In this document: piece by piece, positions 40,040-49,861 of the stretch
How the letters are laid out: every line of letters starts with the position of its first letter
Position numbering within the stretch: position 1 is the first letter of the stretch
From: an uncultured Pelagibacteraceae bacterium
GTDB lineage: Bacteria; Pseudomonadota; Alphaproteobacteria; Pelagibacterales; Pelagibacteraceae
Direction: 5' to 3'
Length of the DNA stretch: 64,000 bases
NCBI GenBank assembly: GCA_902547215.1
Contig: CACCNI010000003.1
Coordinates: 1 to 64,000 of the forward strand
Notes under the pieces: model-generated
The model's input: the letters and a program-made list of their open reading frames with translations, nothing else
What the model was told of the DNA's origin: nothing
Database searches by the model: none
Made by a program: the position numbers and the translations under genes

Positions 40040-40114
40040 TGGAGCGGGCAATGGGACTTGAACCCACGACCTTCTCGTTGGCAACGAGACGCTCTACCAC
40101 TGAGCTATGCCCGC
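40040..40114 (-). tRNA. tRNA-Gly(GCC), CCA encoded
   Basis: Reverse strand GCGGGCATAGCTCAGTGGTAGAGCGTCTCGTTGCCAACGAGAAGGTCGTGGGTTCAAGTCCCATTGCCCGCTCCA; cloverleaf with GCC anticodon. Confidence 0.97.
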
Positions 40115-40227
40115 CTATTTAATTATCTTAAAGTTAAAGGCTTTTTTTAATTTAAGCAATAGGCAATATAGCGAAATTTATATTAAATTTTTAAGAAAGA
40201 TTTGTAGAGAAAATTTAGATAAATTTT

Positions 40228-40262
40228 ATAACCTGGGGCAGCATGCTAGAGCCCCAGGTTAT
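40228..40262. terminator. Strong stem-loop between tRNA-Gly and HNH ORF (possible terminator of the HNH ORF)
   Basis: 12-bp perfect arms ATAACCTGGGGC / GCCCCAGGTTAT, 11-nt loop AGCATGCTAGA; no clear U-tract. Confidence 0.55.
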
Positions 40263-40266
40263 GATC

Positions 40267-40686
40267 TTATTGCTCAAAGTGTGGTATTTGTAATTCGTAG
40301 TAATTTGCTACTTTCATGAAATCATGAAATAGTGAATGACAACTATTACAAAGAGCAATTACGTCTTTCATAGGCACTTCTTTAAATTTAACACCATGAT
40401 ATTTATTATGATGCGCACATTCAGATGGCCTACTACACAATGTACATTTTGGCATACATGCAAGCGTTAAACCAGAAACTTCCTTCCAATGGTCAGTTTG
40501 ATAGTAAGCTTTCAACGTAAGCATTTCACAAACAAAATGCCCTTCTTCTATTATTTTAGCTGCATCAGCTAATTTATTTAAAGCCAATGCTTCCTTTTTT
40601 CGATGAAACAAACTATTTGCTGCATTAAAAAGTTTATCGCTATTTAGAAGATTTTTTGCGTTGTCGTAGTCTTTCTTAGTTTTCAT
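40267..40686 (-). CDS. HNH-like zinc-binding (putative endonuclease) protein
   Basis: PKCTLCSRPSECAHHNKYHGV...VIALCNSCHSLFHDF: CxxC...HH...CxxC-H arrangement; strong SD AAAGGAGG. Confidence 0.7.
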   Translation of the reverse strand: MKTKKDYDNAKNLLNSDKLFNAANSLFHRKKEALALNKLADAAKIIEEGHFVCEMLTLKAYYQTDHWKEVSGLTLACMPKCTLCSRPSECAHHNKYHGVKFKEVPMKDVIALCNSCHSLFHDFMKVANYYELQIPHFEQ

Positions 40687-40997
40687 ATGTTTTACCTCCT
40701 TTCTCCTTTTAAAAAAAAGGCGATAAAACTAGAAATATTCTATTACAATTTTTATACTTACTGTCAAGAGAACGTTATTAACACTAAATGTGTACACGTT
40801 GATTAGATTTTTTTAGGTTGTAATTGTCATGCGAAATATTTATTGTTTTATCTGTTTTTTTATTTTTTTTTGAAATCTATAAGCGAAAAAAGTTATACAA
40901 GACTTTCCACAGTATTTTTTATTTAAAACTTTCAAACGAAAAACTATTTTTTTGCTCAAACTACCTTCATTTTAAGATCAGAGTGCGGTCAGATTTG

Positions 40998-41016
40998 GTA
41001 TAGATATTATCTATAC
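40998..41016. promoter_or_regulatory. 19-nt perfect palindrome upstream of LON-domain gene
   Basis: GTATAGATA T TATCTATAC, 20 nt before ATG at 41036. Confidence 0.4.
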
Positions 41017-41035
41017 TCTTTGCTACAATTTGTTA

Positions 41036-41680
41036 ATGAAAAACGAAACAAAACTACCCAAAAAGATACCAGTTTTTCCTTTATCAAATTTTATATTTTT
41101 TCCGAATACGAGTGCTCCTCTGAATATTTTTGAACCAAGATATATCCAAATGATAGATGATAGTATGAAGAGTGACAGGATTATTGGAATGATACAACCA
41201 AAAAAATCTGGGGATACAAAAAAACCTGATCTATTTAAAATTGGATGTATGGGAAAAATTACAAGTTTTAATGAGACTGATGATGGTAGGTATATAGTTA
41301 TCTTAAATGGTTTGATAAGATTTAAAATTATCAATGAAATTGAAAGTGATAAATCATATAGAATGTGTGAAGTTGATCATAAAGATTTTGAACAAGACCT
41401 TAGTGAGAAAAAGGAGCCTATTAAATTTTCAGATTTAAGACTTATCTTTGATAATTTAAGATCATTATTTGAAAAGCAGGGTTATTTGATTAATTGGAAA
41501 GAATTTGAAAAACAAGACTTAAGTCAAACAATTAATACTTTAGCGATGGCTTCCCCTTTTACGCTTGAAGAAAAACAAATGCTTCTAGAAACAAAGAATC
41601 TTAATTATAGAAAAGAAAAATTAGAACAAATAATTAACACATATCTTAAAGATAACTTTAGTAATAAAACTATTCAGTAA
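41036..41680 (+). CDS. LON peptidase substrate-binding domain protein
   Basis: KKIPVFPLSNFIFFPNTSAPLNIFEPRYIQMIDDSM...IGMIQPK. Confidence 0.92.
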   Translation: MKNETKLPKKIPVFPLSNFIFFPNTSAPLNIFEPRYIQMIDDSMKSDRIIGMIQPKKSGDTKKPDLFKIGCMGKITSFNETDDGRYIVILNGLIRFKIINEIESDKSYRMCEVDHKDFEQDLSEKKEPIKFSDLRLIFDNLRSLFEKQGYLINWKEFEKQDLSQTINTLAMASPFTLEEKQMLLETKNLNYRKEKLEQIINTYLKDNFSNKTIQ

Positions 41681-42769
41681 TTAAAAATTAAATCCCTTAT
41701 TTGCAAATTTCTCTGAAATTTTCTTTAAGAAAAAACTGTTATCTAAAGTCTCTGAAATTTTTTTGTTATCTAGTATTTTAAATCTGTTTTCTTTTTCAAA
41801 AAAAGTGTGGAGAAAATCAATGCCATACGCAAAAAAGAAATTATTATGTTTCCTGTCTTTTTCAAAAGCTATGATGGCAGTTGATAGCTCTAAACCTAGA
41901 TCTATATTCTTTTGAATTTGATTAGTTAAAGATTTTATATCTCTTACTGTCATGTTAAATCCCTGCCCTGCTAAAGGATGGACTTTATGAAGAGTGTCTC
42001 CAAAGGATAAAATATTTTTATGAGTATATTTTTTTGATAAAAAGAAATTTAACTTAAATTTATCTACATTAAAAAATTTTTTAATTTTATAAAATTTGTT
42101 ATATTTTTTAACAAGCTCTTTAAATTCATTTTCATTTATATCTAGCTTGTCGGTTACCGAATAAACTAAGGAAGTTTTTGAATTAGAAATTGGTAAGAAA
42201 GCTAAGGGGCCCCTTTTTGTAAAAATCTGAACTGATGTATTATTTTTTAATTTTTGATGATCAATCACAGAAATATAGGATGTGCTTTTGTAATCTTTTT
42301 TTATGTTTTGAAAAAAGAATTTTTTATTAATAATGTTATTTGTTTCTGAATTAACAAAAAATTGAAAATCTTTTTTCTTTAATAATTTTAAGTAATCAGA
42401 ATCCTTTTTGATATTGCTTTCTTTGAAATCTTTTCTTTTCTTTAATTTTTTATAAACACTGTCAAATAAAAGGTGATTTTTCACTATAAAGAAAAGCGAA
42501 TTTTTATTATCAAACTTTAAAAAAGTTTCTTTGGAGTCGTTTTTATAAAGTAAAATTTTACTTATTTTTTGACCAATTTTTTCAACATCTAAGTCGTACT
42601 TTTTCAAAAACTTAATATTTTCAAAAGATAATCCAATAGTCCTGTTATAGTTAATTTTTGCTAACTTATTTTTTTTTTGATGGTACAGATGAACTGATAT
42701 CCCTTTTTTAATTAAAACTTGAGATAAAATTAAGTTCGTTAAGTTTTTTCCAAATAAGCAAATTTTCAT
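41681..42769 (-). CDS. UbiH/UbiF-like FAD-dependent monooxygenase, divergent
   Basis: FGDTLHKVHPLAGQGFNMTVRDIKSLTNQI family motif; divergent N-terminal nucleotide-binding motif. Confidence 0.8.
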   Translation of the reverse strand: MKICLFGKNLTNLILSQVLIKKGISVHLYHQKKNKLAKINYNRTIGLSFENIKFLKKYDLDVEKIGQKISKILLYKNDSKETFLKFDNKNSLFFIVKNHLLFDSVYKKLKKRKDFKESNIKKDSDYLKLLKKKDFQFFVNSETNNIINKKFFFQNIKKDYKSTSYISVIDHQKLKNNTSVQIFTKRGPLAFLPISNSKTSLVYSVTDKLDINENEFKELVKKYNKFYKIKKFFNVDKFKLNFFLSKKYTHKNILSFGDTLHKVHPLAGQGFNMTVRDIKSLTNQIQKNIDLGLELSTAIIAFEKDRKHNNFFFAYGIDFLHTFFEKENRFKILDNKKISETLDNSFFLKKISEKFANKGFNF

Positions 42770-42829
42770 AAATATTTTTAATTTTAACAATAAATATTAA
42801 ATGATACAAAGTGATAAATTTGATTCTTT

Positions 42830-44884
42830 ATGAATTTAAAAATTAAGAATATCGATCTAAAAGCATTTATATTTAATCGCTTAATTGAAATTTTTGCAAT
42901 TGGGCTGTTGCTGTTGGCAATTTTACTGTCTTTGGCAGTGATGACTTACACACCGGATGATCCAAATTTTATATTTTCTGAGGGACAAAAAGTTAAAAAT
43001 TTGCTCGGAATTAATGGAAGTATAATATCAGACTTTTTTTTTCAATCGGTTGGATTAATAAGTTATTTCATTCCTATAACAATTATCTTTTCAGCAATTA
43101 ATATTTTTTTTAAAAAGACACCAAGTATTATTGTAAATAATATTTTTTTAGTAGTTTGCTATAGTTTAATCGGAACTTTCTTTTTAAGTGTTTTCTTAAC
43201 ATCACCATACTTTCTTTATATTAATGGAAATGGTGGATTTGTTGGTAATTTTTTAAATGAGTCAGTTTTTTTAAAACTTGAGTTCTTGGATAATAAAATT
43301 ACTTATTATTTTTCTTTAATAGCTTTTATTCTTTTATTTGTATTGAGTTTAAATCCAAATTCTTATTGGATTAAAATATTCATAAGAAAGAAAAAAGATG
43401 ATCAAGTAAAAGATCAAATCATAAGTCAAGATCCAAAATTTAAAGAAAAAGAAACTGTTCAAGAAACTTTTAACCTTAGTGAGTCCATTTCTGAGCCTAA
43501 AAAGGTAGGTGCTTTCAAACTTCCATCACTTGATTTCCTTAAGACTCCAGAAAAGAAAGTTAAAAATGCAAAAGAAGAAAAAAAAATTGATGCGGATTTT
43601 TTGGAAAAAGTATTGTTAGATTTTGGTGTACAAGGAAAAATAACGAAAATAAGTACGGGTCCAGTTGTTACACTTAACGAGTTTGAACCTGCTGCGGGAG
43701 TTAAAGTCTCAAAAATCGTAAACCTTTCAGAGGATATAGCGAGAAATACAAGCTCTGAGTCTGCGAGGATTTCTACAATTCCAGGATCTAGTACAATCGG
43801 TATTGAACTCCCGAATTCATTTAGAGACAATGTTATGTTAAGAGAAATAATATCTAGTCCAAAATTTAACAATAAAGATTTAAAATTACCGATAGCACTT
43901 GGTAAAAGTATTTCTGGTCAACCATTAATTGGAGATTTAACTTCAATGCCACATCTTTTGATTGCTGGTACCACCGGCTCTGGTAAATCTGTATGTATAA
44001 ATACGATTATTCTTTCATTGCTATACAGACACAAACCAGAAATTTGCAAGTTCATTTTAATTGATCCTAAGATGTTAGAGCTTTCGACATATGAAGGAAT
44101 TCCCCATCTATTATGTCCTGTGATAACTGAGGCAAAAAAAGCTGCTTCAGTTTTAGGTTGGGTAGTAAAAGAAATGGAAAATAGATACAAATTAATGACA
44201 AAAGTTGGTGTTAGAAATATTGATAGTTATAACGCTAAACACAAAATCTCTATGCCTTACATTGTAGTTATAGTAGACGAAATGTCAGATCTTATGCTTG
44301 TAGCCAGTAAAGATATTGAGAATTGTATTCAAAAACTCTCTCAAATGGCAAGGGCCGCAGGTATTCATATAATCATGGCAACGCAAAGACCTAGCGTTGA
44401 TGTAATTACAGGTACTATCAAAGCAAATTTCCCAACTCGTATATCTTTTCAAGTGTCTTCAAAAATTGATAGTAGAACAATTCTTGGAGAACAAGGTGCT
44501 GAACAACTATTAGGGAAAGGGGATATGCTTTTTATGTCTTCTGCTAATCGAATTACAAGAATTCATGCACCATTTGTCTCGGATAATGAAATTGAAAAAA
44601 TAAATTCTTTTCTTAAATCACAAGGAGATCCGGAATATGTTGATGAGATATTAAATTTATCTTCTGAAAGTCCATCTGATGATGGATCTAACGACTCTGA
44701 TCAAGATGATGAGCTTTACAATAAAGCCCTTGAAATAGTCAAATCTGAGGGAAAAGCATCAACCTCCTTTTTGCAAAGAAAACTTCAAATAGGTTACAAT
44801 AGGGCCGCGAGAATAATAGATATTATGGAAAGTAGAGGCATTGTCAGTAAAGCTAATCATGTTGGCAAAAGAGAATTGTTGTAA
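42830..44884 (+). CDS. ftsK: DNA translocase FtsK
   Basis: LIAGTTGSGKSVCINTIILSLLY, VIVDEMSDLM, C-terminal gamma-like winged helix. Confidence 0.95.
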   Translation: MNLKIKNIDLKAFIFNRLIEIFAIGLLLLAILLSLAVMTYTPDDPNFIFSEGQKVKNLLGINGSIISDFFFQSVGLISYFIPITIIFSAINIFFKKTPSIIVNNIFLVVCYSLIGTFFLSVFLTSPYFLYINGNGGFVGNFLNESVFLKLEFLDNKITYYFSLIAFILLFVLSLNPNSYWIKIFIRKKKDDQVKDQIISQDPKFKEKETVQETFNLSESISEPKKVGAFKLPSLDFLKTPEKKVKNAKEEKKIDADFLEKVLLDFGVQGKITKISTGPVVTLNEFEPAAGVKVSKIVNLSEDIARNTSSESARISTIPGSSTIGIELPNSFRDNVMLREIISSPKFNNKDLKLPIALGKSISGQPLIGDLTSMPHLLIAGTTGSGKSVCINTIILSLLYRHKPEICKFILIDPKMLELSTYEGIPHLLCPVITEAKKAASVLGWVVKEMENRYKLMTKVGVRNIDSYNAKHKISMPYIVVIVDEMSDLMLVASKDIENCIQKLSQMARAAGIHIIMATQRPSVDVITGTIKANFPTRISFQVSSKIDSRTILGEQGAEQLLGKGDMLFMSSANRITRIHAPFVSDNEIEKINSFLKSQGDPEYVDEILNLSSESPSDDGSNDSDQDDELYNKALEIVKSEGKASTSFLQRKLQIGYNRAARIIDIMESRGIVSKANHVGKRELL

Positions 44885-45429
44885 TGAGAACAATTTTTTT
44901 GATTTTAATCATTTTTTTTATATTCGCTCAAAAACATGCTTACACAGAACCTAAAATTATTAAAAAAATTTCTGAGATTGAAAATTTTACATTTGATTTT
45001 GAACAACTAATTAAAGATAAAAAAGAAACTGGTAACTGTATTATTTCATTCAATAATAAAATGATGTGCAAATACGATAAGACTGGGAAGTTAATCGTAT
45101 CTAATGGAAAAACACTTTTGATCAAAAACAAAAGCTCAAATTTTGCGAATACTTATAAAACTGAAAATACTTACTTTAAATATTTTCTTAATAAAGAATT
45201 TTTAATCTCGAAAATTGCGGGAAATGTAGTCGAAAAAGAACAAAATTTTCTTCTATTAATTAATGATCAAAGTAATCAATTAAGTATTTTTTTTGATAAA
45301 AAAAATTACTTTATTAAAGGCTGGGAAACTATTGATTTATATGGCAACAGAGTAAGGTCAAATATTATTGTTAAAAATATTAATCAAGAGTTGTCTGATA
45401 ATATTTTTAATCTTAATCTTTATAACTAG
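44884..45429 (+). CDS. Outer-membrane lipoprotein carrier LolA-like
   Basis: Signal peptide; IENFTFDFEQLIKDKKETGNCIISFNNKMMCKYD; follows ftsK as in many Alphaproteobacteria. Confidence 0.8.
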   Translation: MRTIFLILIIFFIFAQKHAYTEPKIIKKISEIENFTFDFEQLIKDKKETGNCIISFNNKMMCKYDKTGKLIVSNGKTLLIKNKSSNFANTYKTENTYFKYFLNKEFLISKIAGNVVEKEQNFLLLINDQSNQLSIFFDKKNYFIKGWETIDLYGNRVRSNIIVKNINQELSDNIFNLNLYN

Positions 45430-45935
45430 CTAGCTCTGATATTAAGGTTTTCTTCTTTAAAAATTTTCATCCCTCTTGCTAAATAATTTTTTATCGCATT
45501 AGGATGATCTAATGTACAAGTGTGAACCCACATTCTTTTAATTTTTTTTTCAAAAGATTTTAAAATTGCAATTGTTAAAGCATAACCACCAACTCCTTTA
45601 CCAAAATAATCTTCAAACAAACCTAAGTATGCAAGTTCTGTTTCATTTTTTTCTGGATGATGTATAAGTTCAAAATATCCAACTAAATCTTCGCCATTCT
45701 TTATTACGTAAGTATCTAGATTTTTATTTGAGACATAATTTGACCACTGAAGATCTGTCCAAATCAATCTATCAGTCCATCGATATTTCTTACCAATTTG
45801 TTTATAGAAAAACTTGTTCAGTTGAAAGTCTGGTTTTGTTTTTTTCACGGAATAATTATCTTCTGGCTTATCTTTTTTAATTAGATCATTGATATTTTTT
45901 AATTCCAAAAAATTTCTTTTTACACTAATTATCAT
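45426..45935 (-). CDS. GNAT family N-acetyltransferase
   Basis: GLFEDYFGKGVGGYALTIAIL; HTCTLDHPNAIKNYLARGM. Confidence 0.9.
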   Translation of the reverse strand: MIISVKRNFLELKNINDLIKKDKPEDNYSVKKTKPDFQLNKFFYKQIGKKYRWTDRLIWTDLQWSNYVSNKNLDTYVIKNGEDLVGYFELIHHPEKNETELAYLGLFEDYFGKGVGGYALTIAILKSFEKKIKRMWVHTCTLDHPNAIKNYLARGMKIFKEENLNIRAS

Positions 45936-46297
45936 TGAACCATTCTTCCTACTTTTTCACCACCAAACAAATGAAAGTGCAAATGAGGAACTTCTTGTCC
46001 ACCATTTTCTCCAACATTTGATAAAGTCCTAAATCCGTCATTATCAATACTTGAAATTCCAATTTTTTTTGCAACAGTTGAAATTCCTTTCATAAGTCCA
46101 ACTATTTCGTCTGAACTGGCTTTAGATGTAAAATCCTCTAAATTTACATATTTACCTTTTGGAATTACCAAAGCATGAATTTTTTTTTGTGGATTTATAT
46201 CATGAAAAGATAAAACAAATTCATCCTCATAGATTTTTTTGCATGGTATCTCGCCTCTCAGGATTTTTGCAAAAATGTTATTATCGTCGTAGCTCAT
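45932..46297 (-). CDS. HIT family protein (HinT-like)
   Basis: NIFAKILRGEIPCKKIYED; GGQEVPHLHFHLFGG. Confidence 0.95.
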   Translation of the reverse strand: MSYDDNNIFAKILRGEIPCKKIYEDEFVLSFHDINPQKKIHALVIPKGKYVNLEDFTSKASSDEIVGLMKGISTVAKKIGISSIDNDGFRTLSNVGENGGQEVPHLHFHLFGGEKVGRMVQ

Positions 46298-46566
46298 TTT
46301 TTTCTTTTATCTAGTTCTTTCATAACATCTTCCATTTTGACATTATTTGCTTCGAGATACACAATCAGATGATACAGTACATCGGCTGTCTCATGAACTT
46401 TATTTGTATTATTTTCCACAGCCTCAATTAATTCTTTAACTTCCTCTTTTACCTTTTCTACTGACAATTCTTTATTAGCTAATAATTTATTTGTATAAGA
46501 TTCGCTTTGAGGTTTAGTCTTCCTCTCTCTTACCATTAAAATAATATCTTCCAGAGTTTTAAGCAT
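46294..46566 (-). CDS. hisE: Phosphoribosyl-ATP diphosphatase
   Basis: 90 aa; KVKEEVKELIEAVENN...ETADVLYHLIVYLEANNV; his operon. Confidence 0.93.
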   Translation of the reverse strand: MLKTLEDIILMVRERKTKPQSESYTNKLLANKELSVEKVKEEVKELIEAVENNTNKVHETADVLYHLIVYLEANNVKMEDVMKELDKRKK

Positions 46567-46567
46567 A

Positions 46568-47323
46568 TTATGTTCTAACAGGAATTCCTTTAGACTCCAA
46601 ATATTGCTTTGCTTCTTTCACTGAGTATTTACCATAATGAAAAATTGATGCTGCAAGAACTGCACTAGCTTTACCTGATTTAATACCCTCTACTAAGTGA
46701 TCAAGATTTCCAACACCACCAGATGCAATTAAAGGAATATTTACCTTGGAAGATATTTTAGACATTAACTCAATATCGTAACCAACCTGTGTTCCATCTC
46801 TATCCATTGAAGTAACTAACAACTCACCAGCTCCGCTATCTTCCATTTTTTTAGCATATTCCAATGCATCAATGCCGCTATTGTTTCTTCCTCCATGAGT
46901 GAAAACTTCCCACTTATTTCCGTTTTTTTTTGCATCTATTGCAACAACAATACATTGGGAACCAAATTTTTTAGAACTATCAACCACGACTTTGGAATTT
47001 TCTACTGCAGCAGTATTAATTGAAACTTTGTCAGCTCCACAGTTCAATAATTTATTAATATCATCAACACTTCTTACTCCACCGCCTACTGTTAGAGGCA
47101 CAAAACATTTCTTTGAAGTCTTCTCGACAACCTCATAAATAGTATCCCTATTCTCATTTGAAGCAGTAATATCTAAAAAACAAATTTCATCTGCTCCACC
47201 ATCACTATAGATTTTTGCTTGCTCAACAGGATCGCCAGCATCTTTCAGATCAACAAAGTTTATACCCTTAACTACACGACCATTTTTAACGTCTAAGCAG
47301 GGTATAATTCTATTTTTAAGCAT
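46568..47323 (-). CDS. hisF: Imidazole glycerol phosphate synthase subunit HisF
   Basis: [30 protein letters not shown]. Confidence 0.97.
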   Translation of the reverse strand: MLKNRIIPCLDVKNGRVVKGINFVDLKDAGDPVEQAKIYSDGGADEICFLDITASNENRDTIYEVVEKTSKKCFVPLTVGGGVRSVDDINKLLNCGADKVSINTAAVENSKVVVDSSKKFGSQCIVVAIDAKKNGNKWEVFTHGGRNNSGIDALEYAKKMEDSGAGELLVTSMDRDGTQVGYDIELMSKISSKVNIPLIASGGVGNLDHLVEGIKSGKASAVLAASIFHYGKYSVKEAKQYLESKGIPVRT

Positions 47324-48032
47324 CTTCTTTAGCCAGCTCCTCTAATTTAATATCACCATCGTATATTGCTTTGCCAACTATAACACCTTCAATATTTTTT
47401 AATGTCTTAGCTTTTTTGATATCCTCTATTGATGATACACCACCAGAAATTATTACAGGACAATTGGAAATTTCAGCAACCTTTAATGTTTCCTCAAAAT
47501 TTGGACTTTCTTTTGTACCATCTTTATTAATATCAGTAAAAATTAGTCTACTAATACCGTAGTCATTTACTTCAGTTAAAAAATCTAAAGTTGATATGCC
47601 TGAACTTTCTTTCCAACCTGATAACGAGAGTTTTCCATCTTTTGCATCCAAACCTAATGCAATTTTTTTTGGAAATTTCTTACAAGCCTTTTTCAAAAAA
47701 TTTTTATCTTTAATGGCCGCACTTCCTAGGATTATTTTATCTACACCTATATCAGCATATTCTTGAATACTATCAAAATCTCTCACGCCTCCTCCTACCT
47801 CTACTTTAAAATCAAATTTACTCACGATCTCTTTGATGATATCAAGATTAACTGTTTCTCCCGCCAAAGCTCCATCAAGATCAACAATGTGTAAATTTTT
47901 AAACCCTTTGTCAATAAATTGTGTTGCCTGTTCGACTGGTGACATTTGGTATTCTGTCTTTTGACTAAAATCACCTTTAATTAATCTTACACACTTTTTA
48001 TCTTTAATATCAATTGCTGGAAATATCTTCAT
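47316..48032 (-). CDS. hisA: ProFAR isomerase HisA
   Basis: [33 protein letters not shown]. Confidence 0.96.
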   Translation of the reverse strand: MKIFPAIDIKDKKCVRLIKGDFSQKTEYQMSPVEQATQFIDKGFKNLHIVDLDGALAGETVNLDIIKEIVSKFDFKVEVGGGVRDFDSIQEYADIGVDKIILGSAAIKDKNFLKKACKKFPKKIALGLDAKDGKLSLSGWKESSGISTLDFLTEVNDYGISRLIFTDINKDGTKESPNFEETLKVAEISNCPVIISGGVSSIEDIKKAKTLKNIEGVIVGKAIYDGDIKLEELAKEDA

Positions 48033-48659
48033 TTATAAATTTATAAAGTTGTTGATTATTTTTAATCCAGTTTTATCGCTTTTTTCTGGATGAAATTGGG
48101 TGCCAAAAATATTTTCTTTTTCAACTGCGCAAACATGTTTTGACGAATAGTCAGTTGTTGCTGATATTGAATTTTTGTCAGTTGGGACAAACTCATAACT
48201 GTGAACAAAATACATGTGTGATTTATCTTTTATATCTTTAAAAATTTTACTACCTTTAACTATGTTTATTTGGTTCCATCCAATGTGGGGAAGCTTATAT
48301 TTGCCATTTTGATTATCTATTTTTGTAACTTTGCCTGAGATCCAGCCCAATCCCTTTGTCTCTGACTCCTCATATCCAACATCAGCGAACATTTGTAATC
48401 CAACACATATTCCAAGAAGAGGTTTTTTCTTATTCATTACAAATTCATTTAGACTGTCGACAAGTCCTTTAATAGATTGTAATGCATCCACACAACTTTT
48501 AAATGATCCCTGGCCTGGTAACACAACTTTGTCCGTGGATTTAATTTTGCTTATATCAGAAGTTACTTCAATTTTAACTTTATTTTCAGCTACTTCTTTA
48601 AATGAGTTAATAACAGAGCTTATGTTCCCTGATTTGTAATCAACAATTGTTACGTTCAT
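48033..48659 (-). CDS. hisH: Imidazole glycerol phosphate synthase subunit HisH
   Basis: IVDYKSGNISSV; LPGQGSFKSC; LLGICVGLQMFADVGYE; FGTQFHPEKS. Confidence 0.97.
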   Translation of the reverse strand: MNVTIVDYKSGNISSVINSFKEVAENKVKIEVTSDISKIKSTDKVVLPGQGSFKSCVDALQSIKGLVDSLNEFVMNKKKPLLGICVGLQMFADVGYEESETKGLGWISGKVTKIDNQNGKYKLPHIGWNQINIVKGSKIFKDIKDKSHMYFVHSYEFVPTDKNSISATTDYSSKHVCAVEKENIFGTQFHPEKSDKTGLKIINNFINL

Positions 48660-48665
48660 TAATTT

Positions 48666-49256
48666 TTATAAAGAGCCCTTAGTAGATGGCACGACTTTTT
48701 TATTTTTTGGATCTATTTCTAATGCAGCTCTAAGTGATCTTGCTAAACCTTTAAAACACGATTCTACTTTGTGGTGACTATTGTCTCCATATAAATTCTC
48801 AATATGTAATGTAATTCCTGCAGATTGTGAAAAAGCTTGAAACCATTCCTTAAAAAGTTCTGTGTCCATTTCTCCAAGTTTTTCTACTTTCAAATCCACT
48901 TTCCAAATTAAGTACGGTCTGTTTGAAACGTCTAATGCAACTCTAGTTAAAGTTTCATCCATTGGTATCATTGCGTGAGCATATCTTTTAATTCCTATGA
49001 ATTTTTTTGATGCTTTTTTGAGACATTCACCAATAGCAATACCAGTATCTTCTGTTGTATGATGAAGATCTATGTGTGTGTCTCCTTTTGCTTTTACCTT
49101 TAAATCAATCGATGAATGTTTAGAAAGTTGTTCAAGCATATGGTCAAGAAAACCTATACCAGTATCAATTTTGTATTGACCTTTTCCGTCTATATTTAAT
49201 TCAACGTCAATTTTTGTTTCTTTTGTTTTTCTTGTTATTGATGCTTTTCGCTTCAT
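48666..49256 (-). CDS. hisB: Imidazoleglycerol-phosphate dehydratase
   Basis: [37 protein letters not shown]. Confidence 0.97.
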   Translation of the reverse strand: MKRKASITRKTKETKIDVELNIDGKGQYKIDTGIGFLDHMLEQLSKHSSIDLKVKAKGDTHIDLHHTTEDTGIAIGECLKKASKKFIGIKRYAHAMIPMDETLTRVALDVSNRPYLIWKVDLKVEKLGEMDTELFKEWFQAFSQSAGITLHIENLYGDNSHHKVESCFKGLARSLRAALEIDPKNKKVVPSTKGSL

Positions 49257-49345
49257 ATATACCTACGTATATCTGTATTATTTAGTCATATCAACAAAAC
49301 TAATTTACCACTTGAAGATTGGAAATTAGTATCCATTTATATCTC

Positions 49346-49861
49346 ATGACAACAATTGTATTAGTAAGAAAAAAAAATGACGTAGTTGTGGCAAGCGATG
49401 GCCAGGTCAGCATGGGAAATACTGTAATTAAAAGCAATGCAAACAAAGTTCGTAAAATTGAGAAACGAAATGTGATTGCAGGTTTTGCAGGATCAACGGC
49501 AGATGCATTAACCCTTTTTGAACGATTAGAAGCTAAACTTGAAAAACATGCTGGAAATTTAACTAGAGCTGCAGTCGAACTTGCGAAGGATTGGAGAACC
49601 GATAAATATTTAAGGCGACTAGAAGCGTTAATGGCAATTGGTGATAAAGAAAAAAGTTTTATTATTTCAGGAACTGGAGATGTTTTAGAACCTGAAGGAG
49701 ATGTTATTGGAATCGGATCTGGTGGAAACTACGCTCTTGCAGCTGCAAAGGTTTTAATGGATACAGAATTAAACGCTGAAGAAGTTGCGAAAAAAGCAAT
49801 TAAAGTTGCAGCTGATATTTGTGTTTTTACAAACGATAACGTTAGAATTGAGAAAATATAA
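49346..49861 (+). CDS. hslV: ATP-dependent protease subunit HslV
   Basis: [41 protein letters not shown] at 49346 preferred over track TTG at 49319. Confidence 0.96.
   Translation: MTTIVLVRKKNDVVVASDGQVSMGNTVIKSNANKVRKIEKRNVIAGFAGSTADALTLFERLEAKLEKHAGNLTRAAVELAKDWRTDKYLRRLEALMAIGDKEKSFIISGTGDVLEPEGDVIGIGSGGNYALAAAKVLMDTELNAEEVAKKAIKVAADICVFTNDNVRIEKI

Noticed and set aside
40028-40084. N-terminal extension MPTRRSWVQVPLPAPFKEI of the PCD ORF
   Set aside because: This stretch is translated tRNA-Gly sequence; the true start is MSDLAEKK at 40027.
40107-40319. 70-aa plus-strand ORF overlapping tRNA-Gly and the stem-loop
   Set aside because: Runs through a tRNA end and a hairpin, no SD or family signal; more likely noncoding.
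43459-44190. Antisense ORFs (137 and 90 aa) in ftsK
   Set aside because: Opposite the conserved FtsK motor domain; no independent support.
49257-49272. ATATAC-CTAC-GTATAT inverted repeat upstream of hisB
   Set aside because: Only 6-bp AT-rich arms, expected by chance in this composition; not strong enough for an operator claim.
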